Of a DNA stretch of 64,000 nt, positions 18,458 through 27,420 are shown one piece after another. Location: positions 124,001-188,000 of the forward strand of contig VGRF01000005.1 in the NCBI GenBank assembly GCA_016875395.1, given 5' to 3'. The stretch comes from Deltaproteobacteria bacterium (GTDB taxonomy: Bacteria > Myxococcota_A > UBA9160 > UBA6930). Numbering within the stretch: the first letter of the stretch is position 1; each line of letters opens with the position of its first letter. The translations under genes and the position numbers were made by a program. The notes beneath the pieces are model-generated. The model was not told the origin of the DNA. It did not search any database and saw only the letters and a program-made list of their open reading frames with translations.

Positions 18458-19378
18458 GTGATCGTCGCCTACCACCACCCGGGCTTCGCCGCCGACATCG
18501 GCGAGCACGTGATGCCCATGCGCAAGTTCCAGCTCGTCGCCGACGCCGTCGCGAGTTGGCCCGGAGTGCGCGTCGAGGCGCCAGCAGCGCTCGATCCTGC
18601 GCTGCTCCGGCGCGTGCACACCGATGCGTACATCGAGGCCGTGCGCACCGGCGCCCCGCGCGATCTCGCCGAGTCGCAGAAGTTCCCGTGGTCCGCGGCG
18701 CTGTGGCCTTCGGTGTTGCTGACGAATGGCGGCGCGCTCGCGGCGGCCGAGCGCGCGCTCGCGGACGGCGTCGCCGCGGCGGTGGCGAGTGGCTTCCATC
18801 ACTCGCACGCCGATCACGGCGAGGGCTTCTGCACGTTCAACGGCCTGGTCGTCGCGGCGGAGGCGCTGCGCGCCGCAGGTCGCGTGAAGAAAGTCGCCGT
18901 GCTCGATCTCGATCTTCACTACGGCAACGGCACGGCCTCGATGTGCGTCGGCCGCCCCTGGCTCTTCAACTGCTCGATCTACGGAAACGACTACTGGCAC
19001 AACAAGGCCTATCTCGACGTCGAGCACCGCCGGCACGCCGACGGCCCGAACCACGTCTCGTTCGCGCTCGCGAACGGCAGCGGCCGCGCCGAGATGCTCG
19101 AAGCGCTGGGGCGCGGCATGCAAGCGATCCTCGCCTGGGATCGCCCCGATCTGCTGCTCTACCAAGCCGGCGCCGATCCGTTCCGCGAAGACCCGTACTC
19201 CCCGCTGAACCTCGATCACGCCGATCTGCGCGAGCGCGACCGCACCGTCTTCGCCTGGGCGAAGCGCGAACGCCTGCCCACCGCGTGGGTGCTCGCCGGC
19301 GGCTACACGCCCGACGTGAAGAAAGTCGTCGACGTGCACGTAGGCACGTTCGACGCCGCTGCGAGCGTGTATGTCTGA
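18458..19378 (+). CDS. Histone deacetylase/acetylpolyamine amidohydrolase family protein
   Basis: Zinc hydrolase of the arginase/deacetylase fold, 306 residues. The active-site His pair and surrounding loop are GFHHSHADHGEGFCTFNG; the zinc ligands are in VLDLDLHYGNGTA (Asp-x-His) and YQAGADPFREDPY (Asp). YIEAVRTG and LAGGYTPDVKKVV are also typical. Bacterial members remove acetyl groups from acetylated polyamines or related amides. Here it stands 50 bp after a GNAT-like gene and upstream of a polyamine ABC operon, which supports acetylpolyamine as substrate over protein lysines. The start is GTG 18458, from domain alignment; no strong ribosome-binding site. Confidence 0.85.
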   Translation: MIVAYHHPGFAADIGEHVMPMRKFQLVADAVASWPGVRVEAPAALDPALLRRVHTDAYIEAVRTGAPRDLAESQKFPWSAALWPSVLLTNGGALAAAERALADGVAAAVASGFHHSHADHGEGFCTFNGLVVAAEALRAAGRVKKVAVLDLDLHYGNGTASMCVGRPWLFNCSIYGNDYWHNKAYLDVEHRRHADGPNHVSFALANGSGRAEMLEALGRGMQAILAWDRPDLLLYQAGADPFREDPYSPLNLDHADLRERDRTVFAWAKRERLPTAWVLAGGYTPDVKKVVDVHVGTFDAAASVYV

Positions 19379-19508
19379 CGCAAACCGCGATGCCCCGACT
19401 TCTCTGCGGCAGCCGCACACCTCGCCGCATTGGCGCGCTGAGGAAACAGTCGCTGCTGCCTCGATGACGAACTCACCGCGCTGCGGGTCGGCCGAGGCCG
19501 CAAGCGAA

Positions 19509-19545
19509 GCGCGCAGCGAGCCGGAGTCCGCGGAGGCGAGCGAAG
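19509..19545 (+). repeat. Dispersed 37-bp intergenic repeat, copy 1
   Basis: This 37-bp stretch matches 40914-40950 on the opposite strand at 36 of 37 positions (one C/T difference). It lies in the 225-bp gap 19379-19603 between the amidohydrolase gene and the permease operon. The rest of the gap shows no gene, and AAGGAGAGAG just after the repeat is too far from the next start to be its ribosome-binding site. Confidence 0.7.
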
Positions 19546-19603
19546 TAAACAAGGAGAGAGCGCAAACCTCGACGGATCGACAAGCCCACACGAGCGCACG
19601 CCC

Positions 19604-20377
19604 GTGAGCTGGCTCCTCCGCGCCTTCACCGGCTGGACCGTCCTCGTCCTGATCTTCTTCTACGTGCCCATCGCCATCCTGATCGCGTTCTCGTTCAACG
19701 AGTCTCGGCTCAACATCGAGTGGACCGGATTCACCACCGAGTGGTACGCGAAGATGTGGAACGACCGCGTGCTGATGCGCGCGGCGCAGAACAGCGTGAT
19801 CGTGGCGGCGGCGTCGACGACGCTGTCGGTGTTGTTAGGGACGGCGGGCGCGTGGCTCTTGTATCGCTACCGCTACAAGGCGGCTGGCTTGATCGAGACG
19901 CTCGTGTTCCTGCCGATGATCGTGCCCGAAGTGATCCTCGGCGTGAGCCTCCTGATCCTGTTCGTCACGCTCGAGATGCAGCTCGGCTACACGACGATCG
20001 TGATCTCGCACGTCACGTTCTGCTTCCCGTTCGTGATGGCCGCGGTGCAGGCGCGCCTCGCGGGCCTCGATCCTTCGCTCGAGGAGGCCGCGCTCGACCT
20101 CGGCGCGACGCCGCTGCAGGCCTTCTTCAAGGTGCTCGTGCCGTTCCTGATGCCCGCGATCCTGTCGGGCGCGCTGATGGCGTTCACGCTCTCGCTCGAC
20201 GACCTGATCGTCACCTACTTCACGGCGAGCGCGCGCACCCAGACCCTGCCGATCGTGATCTTCGGCAAAGTGAAGAAGGGGCTCGACCCGTCCCTGAACG
20301 CGATCTCGACGGTGCTGATCCTGATCACGGTGATGGCGCTGTTCCTCACGGAAGCGCTGCGCAGACGGAATCCATGA
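19604..20377 (+). CDS. potC: Polyamine ABC transporter permease (PotC-like)
   Basis: Inner-membrane permease of 257 residues with about six hydrophobic segments, the first being WTVLVLIFFYVPIAILIAFSF. The cytoplasmic EAA loop reads LEEAALDLGATPLQAFFKV, the site that contacts the ATPase. SFNESRLNIEWTGFTTEWYAKMW is typical of the PotC/PotI group. The start is GTG 19604. Its stop overlaps an in-frame upstream ATG of the binding-protein gene. The operon order permease, binding protein, permease, with the ATPase elsewhere, differs from E. coli potABCD. Confidence 0.9.
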   Translation: MSWLLRAFTGWTVLVLIFFYVPIAILIAFSFNESRLNIEWTGFTTEWYAKMWNDRVLMRAAQNSVIVAAASTTLSVLLGTAGAWLLYRYRYKAAGLIETLVFLPMIVPEVILGVSLLILFVTLEMQLGYTTIVISHVTFCFPFVMAAVQARLAGLDPSLEEAALDLGATPLQAFFKVLVPFLMPAILSGALMAFTLSLDDLIVTYFTASARTQTLPIVIFGKVKKGLDPSLNAISTVLILITVMALFLTEALRRRNP

Positions 20378-20403
20378 GTACCCCGCGAGGGGAGGAGGGA
20401 CGC

Positions 20404-21495
20404 ATGCGAGCTCGGAGTAACGACTGGAAGCGAGTTGTTGGGGCGCTCGCGCTCGCCACGGCGCTGGCGTGCGGTGGCGGCGAGGAGGAAGCCGCGGCGC
20501 CGGCGGCGGCTCCCGCTGCGGACGAGGCGCGCGAGCTGAATCTGTTCGCGTGGTCGGAGTATCTGCCGCAAGGCGTGATCGACGAGTTCACGGCCGAGAC
20601 CGGCATCCAGGTGAACTACGAGAGATACGGCTCGAACGAAGAGATGCTCGCGAAGCTCACGGCCGGCGGAACGCCCTACGACCTCGTGCAGCCGTCCGAG
20701 TACACGGTCGAGGCGATGGTCAAGGAGGGTTTGTTAGTGCCCCTCGACAAGTCCCTGATTCCGAACTTGAAGAACATCGGGCCGGAATACATGGGGCTGC
20801 AGCACGACCCCGAGCTCGCCTACAGCGTGCCGTACATGCAGGGCACCGTCGGCATCGCGGTGAACACGGAGAAGATCACGGAGCCGGTCGACAGCTACGC
20901 CGCAGTGTTCCAGGAGAAGTACAAGGGCCGCATCGTCGTGCTCGACGACTCGCGCGAGGTCGTGTCGTGGGCACTCGAGTCGCTCGGCCTCTCGGCGAAC
21001 GACGTCACGCCCGAGACCCTCGAGAAGGTGAAGCCCGTGCTCGCGAAGTGGCTGCCGCTCGTGAAGATCTACGACTCGGACAGCCCGAAGACGTCGCTGC
21101 TGAGCGGCGACGTCGATCTCGGCATCGTGTGGTCGGGCGAGGGCGCCATCCTGATCAACGAGGGCGGCGGGCAATTCGCGTACGTGCTGCCGAAGGAAGG
21201 CGCGCACATGTTCATCGACAGCTTCGCGATCCCGAAGGGCGCGCAGAACTTCGCCGGTGCGCACAAGTTCATCGACTACATCCTGCGGCCCGAAGTCAGC
21301 GTGAAGATCTCGGCGGACTTCCCGTACACGAACCCGAACGTCGAAGCGCGCAAGCTGCTTTCGGAGAAGGAGCTTGCGAATGGCGCGAGCTACCCGCCCG
21401 GCAGCCCGAAGCTCGAGACCTTCGTCGACATCGGCGCAGCCGCCGCGACGGTGGACGCGCTGTTCACCAACGCGAAGGCGCAGGCGGGCTCGTGA
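20404..21495 (+). CDS. potD: Polyamine-binding periplasmic lipoprotein (PotD/PotF-like)
   Basis: Substrate-binding protein of the importer, 363 residues. The signal ends in a lipobox LATALACGGG, so the mature protein is likely lipid-anchored rather than free as in E. coli. The mature part starts ELNLFAWSEYLPQGVIDEF and contains GGTPYDLVQPSEYTVEAM and SVPYMQGTVGIAVN, matching the PotD family, including the aromatic and acidic residues that usually hold polyamine amines. I prefer ATG 20404, three bases after GGAGGAGGGA, over ATG 20374. It lies between the two permease genes. Confidence 0.9.
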   Translation: MRARSNDWKRVVGALALATALACGGGEEEAAAPAAAPAADEARELNLFAWSEYLPQGVIDEFTAETGIQVNYERYGSNEEMLAKLTAGGTPYDLVQPSEYTVEAMVKEGLLVPLDKSLIPNLKNIGPEYMGLQHDPELAYSVPYMQGTVGIAVNTEKITEPVDSYAAVFQEKYKGRIVVLDDSREVVSWALESLGLSANDVTPETLEKVKPVLAKWLPLVKIYDSDSPKTSLLSGDVDLGIVWSGEGAILINEGGGQFAYVLPKEGAHMFIDSFAIPKGAQNFAGAHKFIDYILRPEVSVKISADFPYTNPNVEARKLLSEKELANGASYPPGSPKLETFVDIGAAAATVDALFTNAKAQAGS

Positions 21496-21531
21496 GGCCG
21501 GCGCGCAGGTGATTCAGGAGGCCTGCGTCTC

Positions 21532-22428
21532 ATGAGGCAGGGCGCAGCGCGATTCGCCGCGGCGACGGGAGCACAGCGCGAGCCGACTCGGATCGGCTCG
21601 CTGCTGCTCCTGCCGATCGTGCTCTGGGCGGCGGCGTTCGTGGTCGCGCCCGCGGCGATCATGCTCACGTACAGCTTCCTCGAGCGCGGCACGCTCGGCG
21701 GAGTTCAGTGGGGAACCTTCACGTTCGACAACTACGCGAACGTGGGGAACCCGATCTACCTGCGCATCGTCGTGCGCTCGATTCTCTACGCGGGCCTCAC
21801 GACGCTGATTTGCCTCGCGGCCGGCTACCCCGTCGCGTACCTGATCGGCCGCTTCGACGCGCGCTGGCGCAACTTGTTACTGATGGCCGTGATGGTGCCG
21901 TTCTGGACGAGCTTCCTGATCCGCACGTACGCGTGGGTCACGATCCTGAAGACGCAGGGCATCCTCAACTCGCTGCTGCTCGGCATCGGCGTCATCAGCG
22001 AGCCGCTCGACATGCTCTACACGCCGGGCGCCGTCGTCGTCGGCCTCGTCTACACGTTCCTGCCGTTCATGATTCTCCCGATCTTCACGAGCGTGGAGAA
22101 GCTCGACGGTGCGCTGATCGAGGCCGCGCTCGATCTCGGCGCAGGCCCGGTGCGCGCGTTCTCGCGCGTGATCGTGCCGCTCACCGCGCCGGGCATCAGC
22201 GCGGGCGTGCTGCTGGTGTTCGTGCCGGCGCTCGGCATCTACGCCGTGAACGACATCCTCGGCGGCGGTCGCGTGGACATGATCGGGAACATCATCGAGA
22301 ACCAGATCAAGGGAAACGCGCGCAATCAGCCTTTCGGCGCAGCGCTCGGGACGGCGCTCCTGTTCACGTTCGGTGTCGCGTACTACTTCGTGAATCAGCG
22401 GCAGCGGACCGCGGAGGGGCGGGGGTAG
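21532..22428 (+). CDS. potB: Polyamine ABC transporter permease (PotB-like)
   Basis: Second inner-membrane permease, 298 residues, with six hydrophobic segments starting LLLLPIVLWAAAFVVAPAAI. The EAA loop is IEAALDLGAGPVRAFSRVI. FWTSFLIRTYAWVTILK and ALGIYAVNDILGGG are characteristic of PotB/PotH. It follows the binding-protein gene by 36 bp and ends the operon with a TAG stop. In 22429-22653 I see no gene; a short GC hairpin at about 22441-22456 could stop transcription but lacks a T-tract. Confidence 0.9.
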   Translation: MRQGAARFAAATGAQREPTRIGSLLLLPIVLWAAAFVVAPAAIMLTYSFLERGTLGGVQWGTFTFDNYANVGNPIYLRIVVRSILYAGLTTLICLAAGYPVAYLIGRFDARWRNLLLMAVMVPFWTSFLIRTYAWVTILKTQGILNSLLLGIGVISEPLDMLYTPGAVVVGLVYTFLPFMILPIFTSVEKLDGALIEAALDLGAGPVRAFSRVIVPLTAPGISAGVLLVFVPALGIYAVNDILGGGRVDMIGNIIENQIKGNARNQPFGAALGTALLFTFGVAYYFVNQRQRTAEGRG

Positions 22429-22653
22429 GGGGACGCCGCGCGCGGTCCGGGCCGCGGTTGTTAAGGCACGTTCGGCTCGCCCGGCGCTGCCCTCCCCGCA
22501 GCGCCCTGCTCGGTTCACCCGAGTGCGGGACAACCTCTCGGGACCGGCGATGCAGCGGAGGCCGACGCCTCGGCGACTTCGAGCCGCCTCGGCGCTGCTG
22601 CGCGCCCTCCGTTCTCGCGCGGGTTTCAAGGGGCGGTCGCGGCGCTGGTTCGG

Positions 22654-23578
22654 TCAGAAGCGGGCGAGGAGTGCGCTGAGGATGCGCTCGTAGCCGTTTG
22701 CCGCGAAGGCGATGTTGGCGTCGGGGTCGAGGATGTGGACGAGCGCGGGGTGGTCGACTTGGCCGGTGGATTCGTTGCGATTGCGGGGGCGTTCCAGCGG
22801 TCGAGGGCGGCGTTGACTTCGGCAGGGGCGCCGGAGAGAACGATGGCGTCGTCGGGGAGCTGCCAGCTCCTGGCGAGCGCGGGGAGGCGCGATGGCGTGT
22901 CGCGCCAAGGATCGAGCGTGATGATCGCGACGCGCGGATGGGAATCGGGTGCCGCGTTGCGCTGCGCGGCAAGCGCCTGCGAGACGAGGGCCGGACAGAC
23001 GGTCTCGCAATGAGCGAAGGCAAAAGTGATTAGGGTGGGGTGCCCGCGGAGCGCTGCGACGTCGACGCGGGCGCCGTGTTGGTCGACGAGGCCGAGCGGC
23101 GGCGCGGGGCGATCGAGGCGCGGGTATGTGTCGGGCACGGGCGCGGCGCTCTCGATGCTCGCGGGTGTGGTGCCTGCGGTGAGGCGGACGATGCGTGCGG
23201 CGGCGTGGGTGGCGCGAGCATCAGGAGCGCGGCGACGGTGGCGATGAGGAATTGGCCGCCCTCGCTCGAGCGCAGCGTGCGCAGGCCGCTGCGCAGCGAG
23301 GTCTTGAACGTGATGACGAGCGCGGCGCCCAGGCCGAGGGGCTCGCCGATCAGTAGCAACCAGCCTGCTGCGCTCGGGAGGCCGCTGTCGCCGACGTTGA
23401 AGCACACCCAGCGCGCGCGGGAGAGCCAGTCCGGCGGATCGCCGGGTGCCGGCCAGAGCGCGAGCGCCCACCATGCGGCGGTCGCGGCGAGCAGGAACGC
23501 GAGCGCCGAGAGCGCGGCGAGCTCGCGCGTCTCGAGGCGCGCTCGGCGCACGTCTCCCGGAACGATTACGGCCGCCAT
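22654..23578 (-). pseudogene. SCO1/SenC copper chaperone with N-terminal membrane domain, two frameshifts
   Basis: SCO proteins deliver copper to the CuA site of cytochrome oxidase. From ATG 23578 the first frame gives a membrane part (LAFLLAATAAWWALALWP, GWLLLIGEPLGLG, FLIATVAALLMLAP). The thioredoxin-like domain then continues in a second frame (LGLVDQHGARVDVAALRGHP, FAFAHCETVCPALV with the CxxxC copper ligands) and ends in a third (GQVDHPALVHILDPD, with the conserved His). The shifts fall at G runs 23207-23209 and 22785-22789; one added base at each restores a single frame of 309 codons. It is either a recent pseudogene or a sequence with homopolymer errors. Confidence 0.8.
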
Positions 23579-23763
23579 CAGCCCACCTTCCACACGACCG
23601 AGAGCAGCTTCCAATTCACGAAGTAGTACGTGATGAACGCGGCGAGGAAGACGCCGACCAGCACCATCGTGCCCGGCGCGACGCCGAGCGCGTGCGGCGC
23701 GAGCGCCGCCTCGTCGCCGGCAACCAGCGCGCGCGGCGGCGAGATCAGACCGAGCGGGAGGCC
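23578..23763 (-). pseudogene. C-terminal fragment of a membrane protein, possibly oxidase-linked
   Basis: An open stretch of 62 codons ends in TGATG overlap with the SCO1-like start. It reads like the tail of a membrane protein: ALAPHALGVAPGTM, MVLVGVFLAAFITYYF, VNWKLLSVVWKVG. The only usual start in frame is ATG 23667, which would leave a 29-residue peptide, yet the codons before it also look coding, so I think the front is missing. Next to a SCO gene it could be the end of a cytochrome oxidase subunit or a small oxidase-associated protein. I cannot name the family. Confidence 0.4.
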
Positions 23764-24212
23764 TCAGCGCTCGCGCAGCGTTCGGGCCGAGGAAGCGGCC
23801 CACGATGAACAGATTGTCGAGGCGCCGCGAACGGATGCGCCAGCCTCGTGCGGCTCGCGTCCACTCGTCGACGTACACGCCGTGCTGTCAGCACGCTCAT
23901 CGCGCCGTCGAGCTTCTCCTGCGCGTGGGCGAGGATTCCGTACGTCGTCGATCGCGCCGCATCACCGGCGAGATCGACGCGCGGCGTGGACATGTTGTGC
24001 TGCGTCACGCGATGAATGCGCAGCGACGCCTCGAGCCACGGCTTCGTGTCAGCGTACGCACGCGGCTTCAGCCCGAAGAAGTTGTAGTGGATCGTGGCAT
24101 CCGCCAGAAAAATCGAGTCGAGCAAGTCGAGCTCGCGCTGATCGATGGCCGACGCGTAGCGGTAGATCGCCTGCGTGATCTCGGCGATGTCGGCAGCTTC
24201 GGCAGGCGTCAC
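23764..24212 (-). pseudogene. SnoaL-like (NTF2-fold) protein, frameshifted
   Basis: NTF2-fold proteins act as small polyketide cyclases, isomerases or ring-hydroxylating dioxygenase small subunits. GTG 24212 overlaps the stop of the SDR gene (GTGA). The first frame gives AAEAADI-type AEITQAIYRYASAIDQRELD, FLADATIHYNFFG and STTYGILAHAQEK. The C-terminal part VYVDEWTRAARGWRIRSRRL is in another frame, with a shift at about 23887-23893, and a stop at 23764 is reached if the G run 23784-23786 is also short by one base. With both corrections it is 148 residues. Function unknown; the coupled SDR suggests work on the same small molecule. Confidence 0.7.
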
Positions 24213-24958
24213 GCCAGAGTTCCTCCGTCCATGCGGATCGACTCGCCGTTGATGTGGATGCCGTCGTCCGAGCACAGCATCGCGACCACGCTCGCGACCA
24301 CCTCGGGGCCGCGTGCGCTGTCGAGCGGAATCGCGCGCGCGACGAGCTTCCAATCCGCGTCCTTCGGGAGCAGGCCGCCGCCGCTCATCGCCGTGGTGAT
24401 CGAGCCCGGGCAGATCGCGTTGCAGCGCACGCCTTTCTTGCCGAACTCGACCGCGAGCGTGCGCGTGAGTGCGAGCACGCCGCCTTTGCTCGTGCCGTAG
24501 GCGGCGCCATACGGCATGCCGGCGAGCGCCGACGTCGAGCTCGTGTTCACGATCGCGCCCTTCGTCAGTAACAAGTGCGGCATCGCCGCCTTGCACATCA
24601 GGAACGAGCCCGTGAGGTTGATGCGGATCACCCGCTCGAACTCGGCGAGCGAGATGTCGGCGAGATGCTTCAGCAGGAGCACGCCGGCGACGTTCACGAG
24701 CGCGTCGAGCTTGCCGAAGCGGTCGACGCAGGCCTGCACCGTCGTCTGCACCTGCGCCTCGTCGCCCACGTCGCAGGTCCGCGTAGCCACCGCCGCGCCG
24801 AGCGCGCTGCAGCGCTGTGCCGTCTCCTCCAGCCCCTCGCGCGCGACGTCGCACAGGAACAAGCTCGCGCCCTCGCTCGCGAGCCGCTCCGCGCACGCGC
24901 GCCCGATCCCGGCCGAGGCGCCCGTGATCAGCGCGACCTTGCCGTCGAATCGCCGCAC
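24209..24958 (-). CDS. SDR family oxidoreductase
   Basis: Classical short-chain dehydrogenase of 249 residues. NAD(P) loop GASAGIGRA, adenine-ring motif DVGD, NVAG, catalytic Ser in VNTSSTSALAG, YGTSK-type catalytic Tyr-Lys in YGAAYGTSKGG, and CPGSITTAM after it. GTG 24958 is chosen because GGAGAAGAG precedes it closely; ATG 24991 would add 11 residues and overlap the divergent gene. Its stop overlaps the SnoaL-like start, so the two are co-translated. Substrate unknown. Confidence 0.88.
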   Translation of the reverse strand: MRRFDGKVALITGASAGIGRACAERLASEGASLFLCDVAREGLEETAQRCSALGAAVATRTCDVGDEAQVQTTVQACVDRFGKLDALVNVAGVLLLKHLADISLAEFERVIRINLTGSFLMCKAAMPHLLLTKGAIVNTSSTSALAGMPYGAAYGTSKGGVLALTRTLAVEFGKKGVRCNAICPGSITTAMSGGGLLPKDADWKLVARAIPLDSARGPEVVASVVAMLCSDDGIHINGESIRMDGGTLA

Positions 24959-25007
24959 CTCTTCTCCTCTAGCAGAAAAGGCGGGCAGCATGGCACACTG
25001 CTTCGTG

Positions 25008-27416
25008 ATGGAGATGCCGCTCGCGAAGCTGCGCGTGCTCGATCTCACGACGGAGATCGCGGGCGCGTATGCGACCAAGCTACTGCGCGACGCCGGTGCG
25101 CACGTGATCAAGCTCGAAGACGGGGCTGCGCCCGATCCGCTGCGCGCATGGAGCGCGTCGCACGCGCCGCTCGCGCGAGGTGAAGACGGCGCGCTGTTTC
25201 GCTTCCTCGCGGGCGGGAAGCAGAGCGTCGCGGTGGAGCTCGCGAGCGGCGCGGGGCGCGCGCGGATCCTCGGGCTCGCGCGCGCTGCCGACGTGCTCGT
25301 CGAGTCGCGCGGACCGGGCGGCCTCGACGCGCTCGGCGGAGTCGCTGCGCTGCGCGAGGCGAACCCGCGCCTCAGCGTCGTCTCGCTCTCGCCGTACGGC
25401 CTAACAGGTCCGTGGGCGCGCGCGCCGCGGCCCACGACCGAGATGACGATGCAGGCGCAGTGCGGCGCCACGGGCTATCGCGGTCTCCCCGAGCGCGGGC
25501 CCGTGAGCGCGGGCGGGCGCATCGGCGAGTGGATGGCGGGGCCGTACGTCGCCCTCGCTGCGCTCTTCACGTGGCAAGCTGCGCGCATCACGGGCCGCGG
25601 CCAGCACGCGGACGTGAGCCAGTTCGAGAGCCTGCTGGCGACGCTCACCACGCTGCACGACTTGCAGGGTCAGTTCCTGCAGATGCCCGCGGCGATCTCG
25701 ATCGATACGCCCTCGATCGAGCCCACTCGCGACGGTTGGGTCGGCCTCACGGCGTACACGGGCCAGCAGTGGAAGGATTTCTGCCTGCTGATCGAGCGCC
25801 CCGAACTCGGTGAGGACGAGCGCCTCTACGAAGCGCGCGTGCGCATGCAGCACCTCCGCGAGGTGCAGGACGCGATGCACGCGTGGACGAAGCGGCACAC
25901 CGTGGCGGAAATCATCGAGCGCGCGAACGAGCTGCGCATTCCCGCGGCACCGATCGGCGACGGCAAGCGGGTGCTTGAGCTCGACCACCTGCGCGAGCGC
26001 GGCGTGTTCGTGCGCTCGCCGCACGGCGACTTCATGCAGCCGCGCGTGCCGTATCGCCTCTCCGCGTGCGCGCCGCGCCCTTTCGAGCGCGCGCCGAAGC
26101 TCGGCGAGCACAGCGTGAGCGCGCGCTTCGAGGCGCACGCGCCCGAGGCGGCGCCAGAGTGGTCGCGGCGCGCCACGAGCAATCTCCCGCTCTCGGGCCT
26201 GCGCGTCGTCGACCTCACCGCGTTCTGGGCGGGCCCGATCGTCACGAGCGTGTTCGCCGATCTCGGCGCGGACGTGATCAAGGTCGAGTCGATCCAGCGC
26301 CCCGACGGCATGCGCTTCGCCGGCGCGATCCGCAAAGACCCGCTCTGGGAGCGCGGCGCCGTCTTCCACGGCGTGAACTGCAACAAGCGCGGCATCACGC
26401 TGAACCTCGACGCGCCCGAGGGCCGAGAGTTGTTGTTGCGCCTGGTCGATCGCGCCGACGTGCTGATCGAGAACTTCTCGGTGCGCGTGATGGAGCACTT
26501 CGGGCTCAGCTGGGACGCGCTGCACGCGCGCAATCCGCGCCTCGTGCTGACGCGCATGCCGGCGTGGGGGCTCGATGGGCCGTGGCGCGATCGCGTCGGC
26601 TTCGCGCCGAACGTCGAGCAGGTGAGCGGGCTCGCGTGGCTCACGGGCTACGAGGACATGCCGCTCGTCGTGCGCGGCGCGTGCGATCCGTTCGGCGGCA
26701 TGCACGCCGCGTTCGCGACGCTGCTCGCGCTCGAGCAGAGGAGTCACACGGGCGAAGGCCAGCTCGTCGAGCTGCCACTCGTCGAGCCCGCGCTGAACGC
26801 CGCGGCGGAGCAGGTGATCGAGTGGACGAAGCACGGCGTGCTGCTCGAGCGGCAGGGCAACCGCGGCCCGTATGCGGTGCCGCAGGGCGTGTATCGCTGC
26901 GCGGAGGAGACGGGGCGCGCGCCGCAAGAGCAGTTCATCGCGATCGCGGTGGCGAGCGATGCGCAGTGGCAGGCGCTGCGCCACGTGCTCGGCGATCCGC
27001 GCGCGCTGCGCGACGCCGCGCTCGCGAGCGCGGCCGGCCGCCGCGCCGCGCACGATGTGATCGACGCAGCGATTGGGGCGTGGTGCGCCGCGCGCACGAG
27101 TCGCGACGCCGAGGCCGCGCTGCTCCCCGCCGGTGTGCCCGCGTCCGTGTGCATCGACGCGCACGCGCTGCTGCCGAACGCGCAGCTCGACGCGCGCGCG
27201 GCGTACACGACGCTCGCGCATCCCGTCACCGGCGCGACGCGTTACCCCGAGTTGCCGATGCGCTTCGAGTCGTGGCCGCGCCCGCTGCGCGTCGCGCCGC
27301 CGCCGACGCTCGGGCAGCACAACGAGGAGTTGTTACGGGAGCTCGGGCTGCGCGAGGAAGAGATCGCGGAGCTGCGCGCGAAGAGAGTGATTGGGGAGCG
27401 GCCCGCGTGGCTGTGA
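25008..27416 (+). CDS. Tandem CaiB/BaiF family (class III) CoA transferase, two domains fused
   Basis: About 802 residues, twice the length of a normal class III CoA transferase. Domain one starts LAKLRVLDLTTEIAGAYATK and has GAHVIKLED and GLTGPWARA; domain two starts at about residue 392 with LSGLRVVDLTAFWAGPIVTS and has GADVIKVESIQRPDGMRF, FHGVNCNKRGITLNLD and NPRLVLTRMPAWGLDGPW. Each has the GxGQ strand before the active site (GRGQHADVSQFES and GEGQLVELPLVE). Family members work as dimers of interlocked chains, so the fusion could be a tied dimer. Starts 24990, 25005, 25008 and 25014 are all possible. CoA donor and acceptor unknown. Confidence 0.87.
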   Translation: MEMPLAKLRVLDLTTEIAGAYATKLLRDAGAHVIKLEDGAAPDPLRAWSASHAPLARGEDGALFRFLAGGKQSVAVELASGAGRARILGLARAADVLVESRGPGGLDALGGVAALREANPRLSVVSLSPYGLTGPWARAPRPTTEMTMQAQCGATGYRGLPERGPVSAGGRIGEWMAGPYVALAALFTWQAARITGRGQHADVSQFESLLATLTTLHDLQGQFLQMPAAISIDTPSIEPTRDGWVGLTAYTGQQWKDFCLLIERPELGEDERLYEARVRMQHLREVQDAMHAWTKRHTVAEIIERANELRIPAAPIGDGKRVLELDHLRERGVFVRSPHGDFMQPRVPYRLSACAPRPFERAPKLGEHSVSARFEAHAPEAAPEWSRRATSNLPLSGLRVVDLTAFWAGPIVTSVFADLGADVIKVESIQRPDGMRFAGAIRKDPLWERGAVFHGVNCNKRGITLNLDAPEGRELLLRLVDRADVLIENFSVRVMEHFGLSWDALHARNPRLVLTRMPAWGLDGPWRDRVGFAPNVEQVSGLAWLTGYEDMPLVVRGACDPFGGMHAAFATLLALEQRSHTGEGQLVELPLVEPALNAAAEQVIEWTKHGVLLERQGNRGPYAVPQGVYRCAEETGRAPQEQFIAIAVASDAQWQALRHVLGDPRALRDAALASAAGRRAAHDVIDAAIGAWCAARTSRDAEAALLPAGVPASVCIDAHALLPNAQLDARAAYTTLAHPVTGATRYPELPMRFESWPRPLRVAPPPTLGQHNEELLRELGLREEEIAELRAKRVIGERPAWL

Positions 27417-27420
27417 GCGC

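Noticed and set aside
14388-19467. Several long reading frames opposite or out of frame with the polyamine genes
   Set aside because: They are Arg/Ala/Gly-rich, lack domains and ribosome-binding sites, and mirror well-supported genes; typical of very GC-rich DNA.
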